Origin: Hirsutella rhossiliensis
Lineage: Eukaryota; Ascomycota; Sordariomycetes; Hypocreales; Ophiocordycipitaceae
Direction of reading: 5' to 3'
Assembly (NCBI RefSeq): GCF_020360975.1
Contig: NW_025408667.1
Span: 11,594,001 to 11,658,000, forward strand
DNA: 64,000 nucleotides
Below, piece by piece: positions 19,885-30,552 of the stretch (its first letter is position 1; every line of letters begins with the position of its first letter). The notes below the pieces were generated by a model. That model was not told the origin of the DNA, ran no database searches, and saw only the letters and a list, made by a program, of their open reading frames with translations. The position numbers were made by a program, and so were the translations under genes.

Positions 19885-21956
19885 ATGTCATCCGAACCAC
19901 TGTCAAGCCCATCCCCGTCGAATCGGTCAGGTTTGATTGAGCATGTGGGGTACTCGTCTTTACCACCCGCATCATCCCAAGGAACCTCGTTGCCGACGAC
20001 TCCATCACCTCGTTCTCGCGGTACTGCTGCCGACTTTATTCAAGTAGATTGGACGCTCTGGGGCCGCCAAGAGTGGGCGAAATGGCCTGGATTCGAGCGA
20101 TATACTGGCGGCCAGGACACGAGGGCGTGGTGGCAGCAATACGGGTATCGTGCTGAGGACCGGTCAACCTCGCGCCAGGGCAACAGGCTGAAGTGGATCT
20201 GCGCGGATTGCTTCGCTCGAGGCTTCAAGAAGAAGTCAGACTTCTGCTTCGTCTGCTCGACAGGAGCCGCTATCAAGAAGCACCTTCGTAACGCCCACGG
20301 AATTCTGGTAAGTGTGTGCCGTTCGGAGATATGCCAGCAACATGAGTGTTGACTTGGCAGGCCCCAAACGACGTTGCAGGAGGCGTGCGAGCCTCATCTT
20401 TGGACGGCCGGCCCATCACACACTTCATTGGTGCCGACTTCAACAACCCGCACGACCAGTTCCTTGTCAGCAAGCTGCGGGGAAGATTCAACAGCAAAGG
20501 GCTTCGGGTGCTCCTACTTGACTGGATCACATACCATAATCTGCCATTTGATATCGTCAACACAGAGAGGTTCCAACGGCTCCTTCTCTACGGCAATCCG
20601 CTCCTTGATGCGACTCATATCCCATCTGGGAAGACGCTACTTCGCATGCTCGAATCTGAATACAGGGGTGCCGTCGGGCCCGTAACGGAAGTACTTCGCA
20701 CCGCTCGATCCCAGGTTCACTTCTCTTTCGACGGCTGGACATCTCAGTCCTACACTGCATTTCTGGGCATCAATGCTCAGTTCATTGATCACAACTTTGC
20801 TCAACACCGCATCCTCCTTGGGCTGCGACCTCTCTTGGGTAAGCATAACGGTGCCTCGCTTGCCGATGAGGTCGCCGATACACTGGCATTCTGGCAAGTC
20901 AACAACCCGGACACGGTCGGCTACTTCACGCTGGACAATGCTGCCAACAATGACACCTGCATGGAAGACCTTGCCTTTGAGCACGGCTTCTCACCCGAAG
21001 AGCGACGGATCCGCTGCGCTGCACATATCCTCAACCTCTGTGTGCGGGCAATGCTGTACGGTTCGAAGCAGGAGAATTTTGCTGCAATTGTTGCTGCCGA
21101 TGGGGATGATCTAGATGACGACGAGGAGCAAGTTGATCAAGCTATCGACGAGGCCCTAAATGGAGAGATGAAGGACGGTACGGACGAAGACCCAGGAGCA
21201 AACACTGCCGTTGACATCCCAGAAGAGGACCCCATATCGTCTCACCCGGCTCCGGACGAGATCAATGCTGCCAGCTTCAGGGAGTACAGTCAGAACGGCG
21301 CGCCCGGAATGCTTCATCACATCGGTCTTCAGCTGCGAAACACACAGCTGTACGAACAGTTTCTTCAGTCTCAACGCAAGGAATCCGGGCATGGAACAAC
21401 ACTTCACTGGGCCTTCAACAATGCCACCCGGTGGAACTCGGACATGCGTATGATGGAACGGGCTCTTCGACTCCGCCAGGCGCTCAATACCTTCTTCAAT
21501 GACGTTCAAAATCGGTGGGAAACGGAGGGCCTCTATGACCGAACGAAGCCGGCAGTTCTGCAGTGCCGCTTGAGTGTGTACGACTGGAAAGTTATCGAGG
21601 TACTTGTCAAGCTTCTCAAGCCGTTCGAGATTGCCACCAAGCAACTTCAGGGCAATGGTATTCCCGGCGGTAGGTCCACATGTGGCAGTTTCGATGAATA
21701 CTTCCCCGTCTTTGAGATTTTGCTTGACCACCTCGAAAGTGCTATCGAAGGCACAATCTTCGAAGAGGTTGAGGATCCAGTGACTAGGGAGAAGAAGGAC
21801 GTCGAAGTAGCCATTTATGACGGGCTCGATAGCAGGACCCGCAGGTTGCTCAAGGTCTATATCAAGCTCGGATGGAAGAGAGCATCGAGCTCCGTGTCCT
21901 TGGCCAACAGGTCCGGTACCGCAGCCGCGTCCTCTAGGTCAGGCTCCGCCTCCTGA
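19885..21956 (+). pseudogene. hAT transposase with intron, C-terminus lost
   Basis: Exon 1 (ATG 19885, or 19864 in frame) ends at 20307, the intron is 20308-20360 (GTAAGT...TTGGCAG), and exon 2 continues in frame. An N-terminal zinc-finger region shows WICADCFARGF and CFVCSTGAAIKKHLRNAHG (a BED-like C2H2/C2HC arrangement). The core shows the hAT signatures HFSFDGWTSQSYTAFLGI, GYFTLDNAANND and RCAAHILNLCVRA, with LHWAFNNATRWNSDMRMM further on. The frame is open to YIKLGWK (about 21872), where family sequence ends; 27 further codons come from the antisense of a Helitron gene before a stop at 21956. The hATC dimerisation domain is missing, so the protein is unlikely to be active. Confidence 0.85.
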
Positions 21957-22537
21957 TCTTCCTCCTCCGGTCTTACATCGGCAGCCTCCACCTGGCTTTG
22001 GGGAATGGCGTCCACCACATTGCCGTCCTCGGGCAGTTGGCTCAGTCGCTCGTTGTCGATGACGATGCATCGGTATCCAGGATGGTGATGGCGGAGGTAG
22101 TCAAGCCATATCATAACCGCCTGGCGGCGCACACGGAACTGACGGGTAAATTGCCGGCTTAGATTGGCGTGTGATGACGTGTTGGCAGGACGCAGCAACA
22201 CCGTGTTTAACTCCCGTGGCAGAAGTGGGAGCTGGTTGTACACCAAGCCAACCTCACGAAGAAAGTGAACGACATGCCCCCGATACTTGTACTGCTGGCC
22301 TCGCACCAGCATGATGTTCACATGGACGTGGACGCGAGCGATCAATGACTCTTCTGTAGGCGTGAGCTCAGGCAATCGTGTCGGTACGGGACCAAAGTCA
22401 AGTTGATTTTCGGCAGAGAAGAAATAAGGCTCGTCAGAGCCGCGCTTCTCATCCTTTCGATAGCAACGCGAGCAAATGCCGTCATAATCAATTCCCATCT
22501 GAAACCAACACTCGCGACATCGGCTGCAGTATTCCAT
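21857..22537 (-). pseudogene. Helitron N-terminal (DUF6570-like) fragment
   Basis: The minus strand encodes YCSRCRECWFQM and ICSRCYRKDEK (paired CxxC zinc-binding motifs), then LTPTEESLIARVHVHVNIM, QYKYRGHVVHFLREV and LPRELNTVLLRP, the DUF6570-type block found N-terminal to the Rep domain of fungal Helitron proteins. It ends inside this region at DTELDAL (about 21868), exactly where the plus-strand hAT gene is cut, and Rep and helicase are missing. An in-frame stop at 22538 separates it from a possible upstream Cys-rich segment (22726-22541, ICTCPECHRA and CIRCGEE). Confidence 0.8.
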
Positions 22538-22737
22538 CTAATCATTGTCAAGTTTGGTCTCCTCGCCACAGCGAATGCATACGATGGAAACCACGCCACC
22601 TTGAGACCCTCGATGAGGCATAGGGTTCACTGCGGTTGAAAGCAGCTGCGTACGATGGGTTTGTTGGCGACCCGCGATGCTCAGAGTAGCTCTGTGACAT
22701 TCAGGGCAAGTGCAAATTGGACCCACTTTTAGAAGGC

Positions 22738-23362
22738 CATCATCCAGTTGAGTTACGTTTTAGAAACCATACAACCAATCAGATGTCAGAAAACTTAACT
22801 GATCCCTGCTGCACCAAACCCTCATACGAGAGGAAGGCTCGCCAGCCGCGGCTCGCGCAAAGAAGCCTTTCGGAACGAAATTTGGCGACAAGAGAACCGG
22901 AGAAGAGTTGGCTACAGAAGAGAGAGAGAGAGTTGGCGACAGTAGATAGGAGACAGGAAGAAGAGTGAGGTCGAGATACGAGACACGGCGAGAGACGTAG
23001 AGCATTATCGTGAGTGAAACCGAGACAGAGCGTCGGGAAGGCAGGCTAGGCCGCTGGAGGAAAATTTGGTTTAAAAAGGCGCAAACTCAAAGGGCGTGGA
23101 GAGACGGCAGGGTTGAAGAGAGATGTGAGTGGGTAATGCATGTCTGGGCGAGTGGAAGGCTCGGAAAATTTACATGTGCTACCGGTATAAGTCGTAGGTA
23201 TAAACAGAATAAGGAGTATATTGGGGAAGTTTTGACTTGATCGTCTTCATGAAAAGGAGAACAAGAAGAGAAGAGAATGTGCTATTCGAGCCTTTGGCAG
23301 TTGATTTTGAGGATGATGAGACATGTTGTCATGTTGTATTGTTTCGTTTGATGCTTTAAAGT
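22738..23362. other. Spacer within Helitron-derived region
   Basis: No gene is recognised. A purine-rich run (22900-22990, GAGA-rich) and a TTTAAAAAGG motif near 23070 are visible. Confidence 0.35.
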
Positions 23363-24457
23363 TCAGAGAATATTCTTGGGCGGACGTCGGGCGCGCAGTG
23401 GTCGGGAAGATATCGACGCGGGAGGTCTGATAGAGCCAGAGGCGGATGTGTCTTGGTGATTGACCTGTTCGGTGTCCGTCTCTGACTCTGCGGGGTCTTC
23501 CGGGGACAGAAAGGAGGAGGTATCGGATATGGGAGTCTTGACCGTCACAGTCGGTGATTATGGTGGAAGTTTCGGGAGAAAGTCGCGGTCTCTTGGTTGG
23601 GGTTTGGTAGGGATCGGGCAATGACCGACTTGATGCCAGCATAAGGGATCGACTGGGCCAGAAGCATGCGGCGTGGGGAGGCGGGGCTTTGGGCGGCCTT
23701 GGGTTTCTTCGTAGAGGTAAACCTGGCCAACGCAACGCTATAGTCCGAGGATTGCCGACCGCGCTCTTGGGTGTCGTCGGCAGTAGTTGTGTTGCAGAAG
23801 CCTGGTCGGACATGGCCTTGTCGTGGAAAGTCCACGTGTCGGGGACGACGATGAAGATATAGTCTTGGTCGAAAGCCGGGGCATGTTTCATGATCTGGTG
23901 ATCCAGTAAGCCGGCGATTTTGCCCGTACAGGTGAAGAGAGCGTTCGACTGGAACTGGCTGTCGCGCCTCTCGGTCATCTTCTTGCATAGGGAGGTCCAA
24001 GGATTAGTGTGAATGGGGAAGATGACGAAAACTTGGAAGGGGTGAAAGCCCTTGAAGGGGGTTTTGCCGGGAATCCCAGGACAAATAAAGGTGGATAGCT
24101 GGACAAAGCCGCAGCAGCTCAGCTGGGTGTCGTCAAGGGCCGCAGCCGAGTTTCCATGCAGGAGGTCGCGGCCGGAGCCGATGACAGGTCCCGTGAAGGA
24201 GACAATGGGTTGTATCGTTGGGAAAGTATCCACCGAGCTGAGGGTGCGAGTGACAATTCTATGGATATCGTCAGGGAGGGCAGTGGCGACAGAGAGATTT
24301 GGAGCATAGACTCACGGTTGGTAGCTGTGATCGCGGACTATAAGCGCGGGGACGGTGTATTCTGTGATGTTATCATCGTCCGACTCCAAGCCATCACGTC
24401 GCTCGATTTCCCACGTGACGAGGTATCGACGTTGAGCTGGGAGGCCGACATCGTGAG
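23363..24457 (-). pseudogene. Helitron-associated ORF of unknown function, frameshifted
   Basis: On the minus strand the apparent protein starts upstream of YLVTWEIERRDG and continues through VPALIVRDHSYQP. A good intron follows (about 24325-24269, GTGAGT...CATAG), then SVDTFPTIQPIVSFTGPVIG, LDDTQLSCCGFVQLSTFI, FQVFVIFPIHTNPWTSL and DYIFIVVPDTWTFHDK. After that the protein-like reading moves between frames (STKKPKAAQSPASPRRM in one, TPTKRPRLSPE in another, and a Ser/Pro/Arg-rich tail ending RPPKNIL at 23363). I recognise the pattern only as a protein often found near fungal Helitron genes. A nucleic-acid-binding accessory role is a guess. At least two frameshifts make it non-functional. Confidence 0.5.
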
Positions 24458-25844
24458 AACATGGCAGATGTAGTCACCGTGGAAGTGTAAATGAGGGGTT
24501 ACGCAGAGTGGAGGTGGGCATCCTATAAAGCAGGTTTTCTTGCTGCTCGAAAGAGGGCTCGCGGCTAGGGTCGGGGAGACTTAAGAGTCAGAGAATGCTA
24601 CCTAGGTGATAGATCAGAAGCGGGGGTATGCGGGAATGAGCTGGCGAGGTTCTTGAACAGTCTCGACCATCTGGTTCTATGGTCGTGAGTGAAGTAGGGA
24701 GCCGGGGGTTGGAAGTTGAGTAGGGGTGATGGCTATGTCGCGAGAAGTTGGAGGTCGGCGAACAGTAAGGTTAGTGTGGGTAAGTCTGCGGAGAAAGAAA
24801 GTCCAGCAGTACCCTTCGGTGTCATCGTTGCATGGAGTAGATAGCAAAGGCGACAATAACGAATGAGAGTGAAGGAAAGAAAGAGGTTATGGTAGTATTG
24901 CAGGGTCCCTTTTGACGGTCGTCGGTAGTTGGATGGGCATTGCGTGCGGCTGAGCGAGGCGGGTGCCGACCGTGTCGAGTCCACTATTGGGACACGGTGA
25001 AGTCGGATATAGGGGACGACCTGAGGAGGAGGATGCGAGTTGGTCACGAGAACTCTCCAAGAGGGCTTGCAAGTCGAGACTCCGGTGGCTAGCGACTACA
25101 AGAGGACAGGCAGGGGGATCCTGGCTGTCGCTTTAGCATGAAGGCCGTTGATGCGACGTTGGTGGTGGCGAGGGAGCAAACCTAGCCGGGTAGTCCGGTT
25201 GCACGAGGGACACCGTGGACATGTTATCGCCGGCAGCCTTTTGGCTGTTGCTCGACGAGGTGGAGTGGCAGATATTGATGGAGCAACTGATGCGCAAGGT
25301 GGGTGGGACGGCGTTGGAAGGGCCGGAGAGTATGGTTGGAAGTGTGCGGCGGGCGGTTGGCGCGGCCACCCCCATGTGCCGGAGGTCGGCAGTAGCCAGG
25401 GATTCGCTGGAGTGCGCAAAGAGAGCACGGCGATGGAAGGGCCGCCTTTGGCAAAGCTGGGGTAGCAGGTCGCACGTGGAGACCAGCCGAGGCCGGGACG
25501 GTGGACGCACATAGGGAGGGTAAATGGGGATTACAAAGGGTAGTAGTATTGCATCGCTTCGGTACCATAGGCAAGCATTATAAGGGAAGAAACGCCACGG
25601 CCATGAGTAGTGATCGTTAGGAAGCTTCCCACTCGGAAAGAAATAGTGTACGCCAAGAAGCGAGATTATCCAAGTGGAAGTGCTCCGGAGCCAAAACTTT
25701 CTAGCCTGTTGCCAATCCACGCTAGTCGACGTCGAGGAGGCAGTAGCATGGCGGACAGTCCTGCAGGAAGCTAGGCGAGGCGGCCGCTCACCGTGGAGCC
25801 TGTTCGTTGTCAGTCGAGGATGGAGAAGAGGGTAGGAACGGGGA
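24458..25844. other. Spacer between the divergent Helitron gene sets
   Basis: The region is GC-rich with long overlapping ORFs on both strands (for example minus 25720-25133) that lack recognisable domains. It lies between the minus-strand accessory ORF and the plus-strand Helitron gene and may contain their promoters or an element boundary. Helitron 5' TC ends could not be identified. Confidence 0.35.
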
Positions 25845-28800
25845 GTGCCTGTTTCGGGGTGCGGAGATGATACAGGGCAACTCCGAGAAGGGCACGGAGC
25901 ACGGGAGACAAGGTTGGGGCGGTTCGGGAGATACAGATCAGTGGCGAATGAAGCATTAACGTTCCGGCTGATTCAGCCTAAGCAGTCTGCGGTCGAAGAA
26001 ACCGCATGGAGAAAGCATGCAGAGGCGATCGCAAAGTCACTGCCGAGAAGACCGCCGCGAGGCGGTTTGCGGTCAAGCAGAGCACGGAAGTCCCGTAATT
26101 TGGTCAGCAGCGGAAATTCCGCGCAACGTCAGTCACCGAGTCCGCTTCCGAGGTTCGTGTTGCCTACAGAACGTGGAGACCAGGGGGCAGTGGGCTCTAA
26201 CAGTCCGCCCCTTCATCGGCCGTTTTTGCCCCAGGAGAGGGGTCCTGAAGGTGACGGGCAGGGAGATAAGGCGGCGACCGGCGGTGTCCCGGGTGTTCGT
26301 TCGAAAAAGGGACCGACGCTCCGACCTATCCAGCCCAAGGATACGACTTTCCAAGACCTAAGACGAACGGCGCAATTTGCAGCATCGATTGCATGGGGTT
26401 TGCCCAAGCTCCGTCGGGGACCGGTTCGGCGGCCAAGGGCACAGGTGGGTGTGGACGATGGCGCAGCAGAGGCAGCGGACGGCTCGCTGCGCGGACAGAG
26501 GCAGTCCCGGAGGCGGGAGAAGAGAGCCCGTCTTCCTAGCCGGGATGGGCGCCCGATAAAACAGGTCCGAAGTGGAATCGGAAGGCATAGGAGACGGGAG
26601 CTGCAGGCCGAAGACCTGGCGAGTGTGCTGCGCTTTTTGGAGGAAGACTTTGCCTTGAAGGAGAGATTGTCTAACGATCAGACGTGGTGCACGCCAATAC
26701 CGCTCGAGAGGAAGGTGTCGACGGTGCGAGACTTCTATCAGGCGTTCCACGATGCGAGCACGTTGCCGATACGGACCTGCATGGTGTGCTACCGCAAGTG
26801 TACGAGAGGAGTTGAGGAGATTACATGGGATCATTGGCTGTCAAGTTGCGTACCAAAGGGCGGCCGCTCACCATTTTCATGCCGGAGTTGCTTTCCTGAG
26901 GGCGAGTCCGTGTCGGTGTGCGCCGAGTGTGGCCGATGCCTGGCGCGCAGGAGCCTGTCGCCGGCGATCCACCTTCACAGTCGCCTTGGCTGCGAGCACA
27001 TGTTCCCCGATGAGCTCAAGGGACTGACGCCGGTCGAAGAGAAGCTCATCTCGCTGAACTCGTGTTACGGGTTTGTCACGAGATATAGCATTCCGGGCGG
27101 GCAGAGGCAGAGCGTGAAGTATCCGAGGCATGTCAGGGGCCACATCACGGTGTTTCCGAACAATGTGCAGGAGCTGGCCACCAAGTGCTCCCGCACCCCC
27201 TTTGCAAGCACTGGACGAGATCCACATCTCGTGGCAGGGCGCGGAGAAGCCGGCACCGAGCGACCTGTCGAGTCTCTTGTCGGTGAGGCGGCGGGTGGTC
27301 GAGAGGGCCCTTGTCTGGCTGAAGCGGAACAACCCCCACTACGCCGAGATCGAGATCGACGCGGCGGAGATGGGGAGCTGGGGAGACTCGATACACGGGG
27401 TACCGTCGTCGGTGTGCGATCGTATGGAGCGGAACGAGCCGTCTGGGTGGGAGAAAGCGCGGACGGCGCACGTTGTGCCGCCCACGGAACGCGCCATGGA
27501 CGAGGAGGGCCGGTGGAGATCGAGGAGCTCTTCGCCCTGCTCAACCAAGGACAAGAAGCCGGCGGCCAGGGTGAAGGTCACGGGCCCAACGGAGAAGGCG
27601 CGGTTCGCGATGGAAGTGACGCCTGCCCCGACCAGAACGTTCCAGCGATCAACGAGGTGACGTCTTCTGGCATGTTCGCGCTCGACGGACCGCCAGACGT
27701 CGCGGACGTGGAGAAGCTGCAGTTTGCCTGTGACGCTGTTGGTGAAGGTGCCGACGACGGCCGTGCGGGCCGAGAGCGTGGGTCGGGTCCCTAGCCGGGG
27801 TTCGGGGCGTGGCGACGGTGGTTGTGAGCCATACATCCGGGTTTCGCGGGGTGAGTTTACCGATTCCTTTGAGGCGTCCTTCTTTGCCAGGACGTTCCCG
27901 ACCCTGTTCCCATTTGGCGTTGGGGACCAAGGCTGGTTGAAGAGACCATGGTCGACGCGGGAAGGTCACGGCCAACTTGCGAGGCAGGGCTGTCGAGGCA
28001 GAGGCGGCCGCGGAGACCCGTATCGTCTCGAAGCTTGAACCTTCAGGCGTGGGCCGAGATCGTGCTCCGGCGCCATGGTGGTCGATTTGCACTGCACCAC
28101 ATCTTCGCATTTCTCGTCTTCAACATGGGGTGCGGTCGAGGAACCGCCGGGTCAGCATGTTGAGTGTGGGAGGAAGAACTTCCGCAAGGTAGAGCGCATC
28201 GTGCGTTCGATGACCACAGAAAGGCTAGCGGCGGCGAGGGTCGAGTTGGAGAGCTCGGGTAAGACGACCGATGGTGACGTGAAGGAGCTTCTCAGGAGCC
28301 TCTCGCTTTACGGCCACCGGCAGCCCATGTCGAGAGGTCCGTCTCAATATGCGGCGGAAAATCCAGTCGCTCATCGTCGGATATGGCGTGCCGGCCATCT
28401 GGTTCACCATCAACCCGAACGACATTACGAACCCGGTGAAGCTGCGACTGGCGGCATACCGCACACGCGATCCCGACGCGGCCGAGGAGTTCTTAGAAGG
28501 CCTTGGGGATGCGTATAAGCGGGCACGGCTGGCGATATCGGATCCCATGAGCTCGGCCGTGTTCTTCCACCGCGAGATGAAGCTGTTCTTCGATCATTAC
28601 GTGAAGGTCGGTGAAGAGTCGGTATTCGGGCGCATCGGCAAGTACTATGGCGCCGTGGAGACGAACGAACGAGGGCGCTTCATGTTCACGGCTTGCTCTG
28701 GCTGCACGGGAACGCGCATCTCAGCTCGATGCTTGCCGACATCCACGGGGAGGATCAGGCGGCGTATCGCGAGCGAATCGTCCGATACATCGATAGCGTC

Positions 28801-30290
28801 TTCTCAGAGGTAAGAATGCCTACCTAAGATGTGCCACCGGGAGCCTGAAGTACTCTTCTGATGGCCAAGTGGGGCCGGGTTGACGTGCAAGGCAGGATCT
28901 GGACCAGGAAAGTTTTTGCGCCGTGCAAGCGGAGCGATCTGTGACGGGCGGTATTGGTTCCCTGCTGGACAACGCCGCGCAGTTCTCGGCCGCGTTTATC
29001 GAGGAGGCCAACTTCTGTGCCGGCGCGACGCAGGTGCACACGCATAGCCCGACCTGTGTGAAGTATTCCTTGGGCAAAGGAGGGCGGAAGGGGACCTCTG
29101 CCGGTTCAAGGCGCCATGGAGGTTAGTCGACAAGACCGCCCTCACGGCAGACGGGTGCTGCAGATCCGGAGGACACACAGCATGGTCAATCGATGGAACG
29201 AGGCTATTGCTGTCGGGCTCCGGCACAACCATGATATTTCCTTCATTGCGACGCAGCGCAAGACAATGGCCCTCATCTATTATGTCACGAACTACGCGAC
29301 CAAGGTGGAGGACCCGGTGTGGAAGCGTGTGGCGGCCGCGGCCGAGCTCCTGGCCGCCTCAACAGGTGATGGCACGGCCAACGGAGGGCGGGACGGTGGC
29401 GGAGACGCTGCCACCGATGACCCTGTCAAGGGAACAGGACGCGACAGTTCCTGAGAGTGGCGAACCGCGTGTTCACGGAGCGTCCGCTATCACAGGTCGA
29501 GGTCGTCGCTCACCTTCTCGGATATCCGGCCGAGTTCACCGACAGCAGCGCGTGGGCGTACCTGAACTGTTCTCTGCTGTACTGGGAAGTCTTTCGGCAA
29601 TGGCGGCATCTCCGAGAAGCCAGTGGCGCTGCGGCTATGGATGACACCTTGGATGAGTCGGTCGTCGTCGAAGAAGAAGGCCTGAGAATCTCCCACGTCG
29701 AGGCGTACCAGCACCGGGAGAGCTGCTGAAAGGCCTATGCCTGTATGACTACATATCGATCGTCAGACTGAAACGCATCGGCAACGACGAGAGCTGGGCG
29801 GCTTGGGGAGATGTCTTTCGAGGATGGATGGGCGCCGGGACGACGCTGGGTTCAGGTGCTCAGGCGGCCGGGCAAGCACGCTACCGTCTGCCTCGACGGC
29901 TACCTGAGCAAGGACTTCACCTACGATGACGAGTCGTGCTACCGGAGGTGTGTATGGCAACTGCTCTGTCAGCGGGCATTATCGGAGAGGCTAACCCACC
30001 CCCTGAAGGGCAGCCGTGCAGCATCTTGCGTTGTTCGTGCCGTGGGAGTCCTTCCTGGGCGAAGGAACAGGTGAGATCAACAGCATCTGGGCGCGGGCTC
30101 GAGACGCTATGGCCCCGAGAATATCATGTCTCGTCGACAACGTGCAGCTGCTTCGACGATCCGCCGAAGACGCAAAACGCGACGCCAAGCAATGGGCAGC
30201 CTCGTCCGGCGATGGCGACCCGACGGTCGCACACGTCGAGGAGGGTGGAGCAGGCGAGGCGGGCGCGGAGTCTGCAGCGGTGCCAACTAA
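25845..30290 (+). pseudogene. Helitron Rep protein gene, many frameshifts
   Basis: The first frame is open from 25845 to 27794. It contains two related Pro-rich segments (FRLIQPKQSAVEETAW and LRPIQPKDTTFQDLR), then paired Cys motifs (CMVCYRKC, CRSCFPEG, CAECGRCLARR) and GLTPVEEKLISLNSCYGF, the DUF6570-like block. Family sequence leaves this frame near 27183 and goes on as LQALDEIHISWQGAEKP (27190-27660). Later pieces are FEASFFARTFPTLFPFGVG (27870), LSLYGHRQPMSR, GYGVPAIWFTINPNDI (28380), FFHREMKLFFDH, HTHSPTCVKYSLG (29040), HSMVNRWNEAIAVGLRHNHD and IYYVTNYATK (29180-29310), ending with HLALFVPWESFLGEG and VDNVQLLRRSAEDAKRD (30020-30190). At least seven frame changes occur. The usual SF1 helicase does not follow. 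The protein would have nicked DNA for rolling-circle transposition. Confidence 0.8.
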
Positions 30291-30310
30291 GTGCGCAGCG
30301 CTTAGTTGGC
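30282..30310 (+). terminator. Perfect 10-bp stem hairpin, candidate Helitron 3' signal
   Basis: GCCAACTAAG (30282-30291), a 9-nt loop, and CTTAGTTGGC (30301-30310) form a perfect stem. A second short GC-rich palindrome (CCCCACAGGGG) follows. Helitrons end with such a hairpin a few bases before CTRR, but no clear CTRR follows here. Confidence 0.5.
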
Positions 30311-30414
30311 CCCCACAGGGGAAGCCTACGGGTAAAGCCCGGGGTACAACGGGAACTGTTGGCAGAATCCAAATGCACTAACAACAAGAGATAGACCAAT
30401 CAGAGGCCATAAAA

Positions 30415-30467
30415 GTCATGCCGGTGTAAGAGTCATGCCGGTGTAGCCATTTGTTCATGCCGGTGTA
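30415..30467. repeat. Three direct copies of TCATGCCGGTGTA
   Basis: Copies lie at about 30416, 30433 and 30455, spaced 17 and 22 bp, between the Helitron hairpin and the 3' end of the ABC transporter gene. Their role is unknown. Confidence 0.75.
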
Positions 30468-30552
30468 GCAATTGCCATGCATATATATCGCCCTATTTTT
30501 GCCTACGCCGCGGGGCCTTGCCTGTCCACATCTCTCTAAACCGCGAGGTAGG

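Larger units (their letters stand above)
18290..21872 (+). mobile_element. hAT element, 5' end to mid-transposase, 3' end lost
   Basis: The proposed left end is CAGGGATGGACATC at 18290, a typical hAT terminus, directly after Copia gag codons. It is followed by an array of TCGAATCGA units (18310-18590), about 1.27 kb without genes, and a hAT transposase (19885 onward). The element stops near 21872 inside the transposase, where minus-strand Helitron sequence begins, so the right end and target duplication cannot be tested. The left end is inferred, not proven. Confidence 0.65.
25845..30310 (+). mobile_element. Helitron remnant with Rep region, no helicase
   Basis: The element comprises a long N-terminal ORF, a frameshifted DUF6570-plus-Rep region, then a 10-bp-stem hairpin at 30282-30310 just after the last coding similarity. 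Sequences of the C-terminal SF1 helicase are absent, so the copy is internally deleted if the hairpin is the 3' end. Neither terminus could be proven from sequence alone. Confidence 0.65.

Noticed and set aside
25133..25720. 195-codon minus-strand ORF upstream of the Helitron accessory ORF
   Set aside because: Low-complexity Pro/Ser/Arg-rich composition, with overlapping ORFs in other frames; no splice sites link it convincingly.
30415..30467. CRISPR-like array
   Set aside because: Only three 13-bp units with unequal short spacers in a eukaryotic genome; a simple direct repeat.
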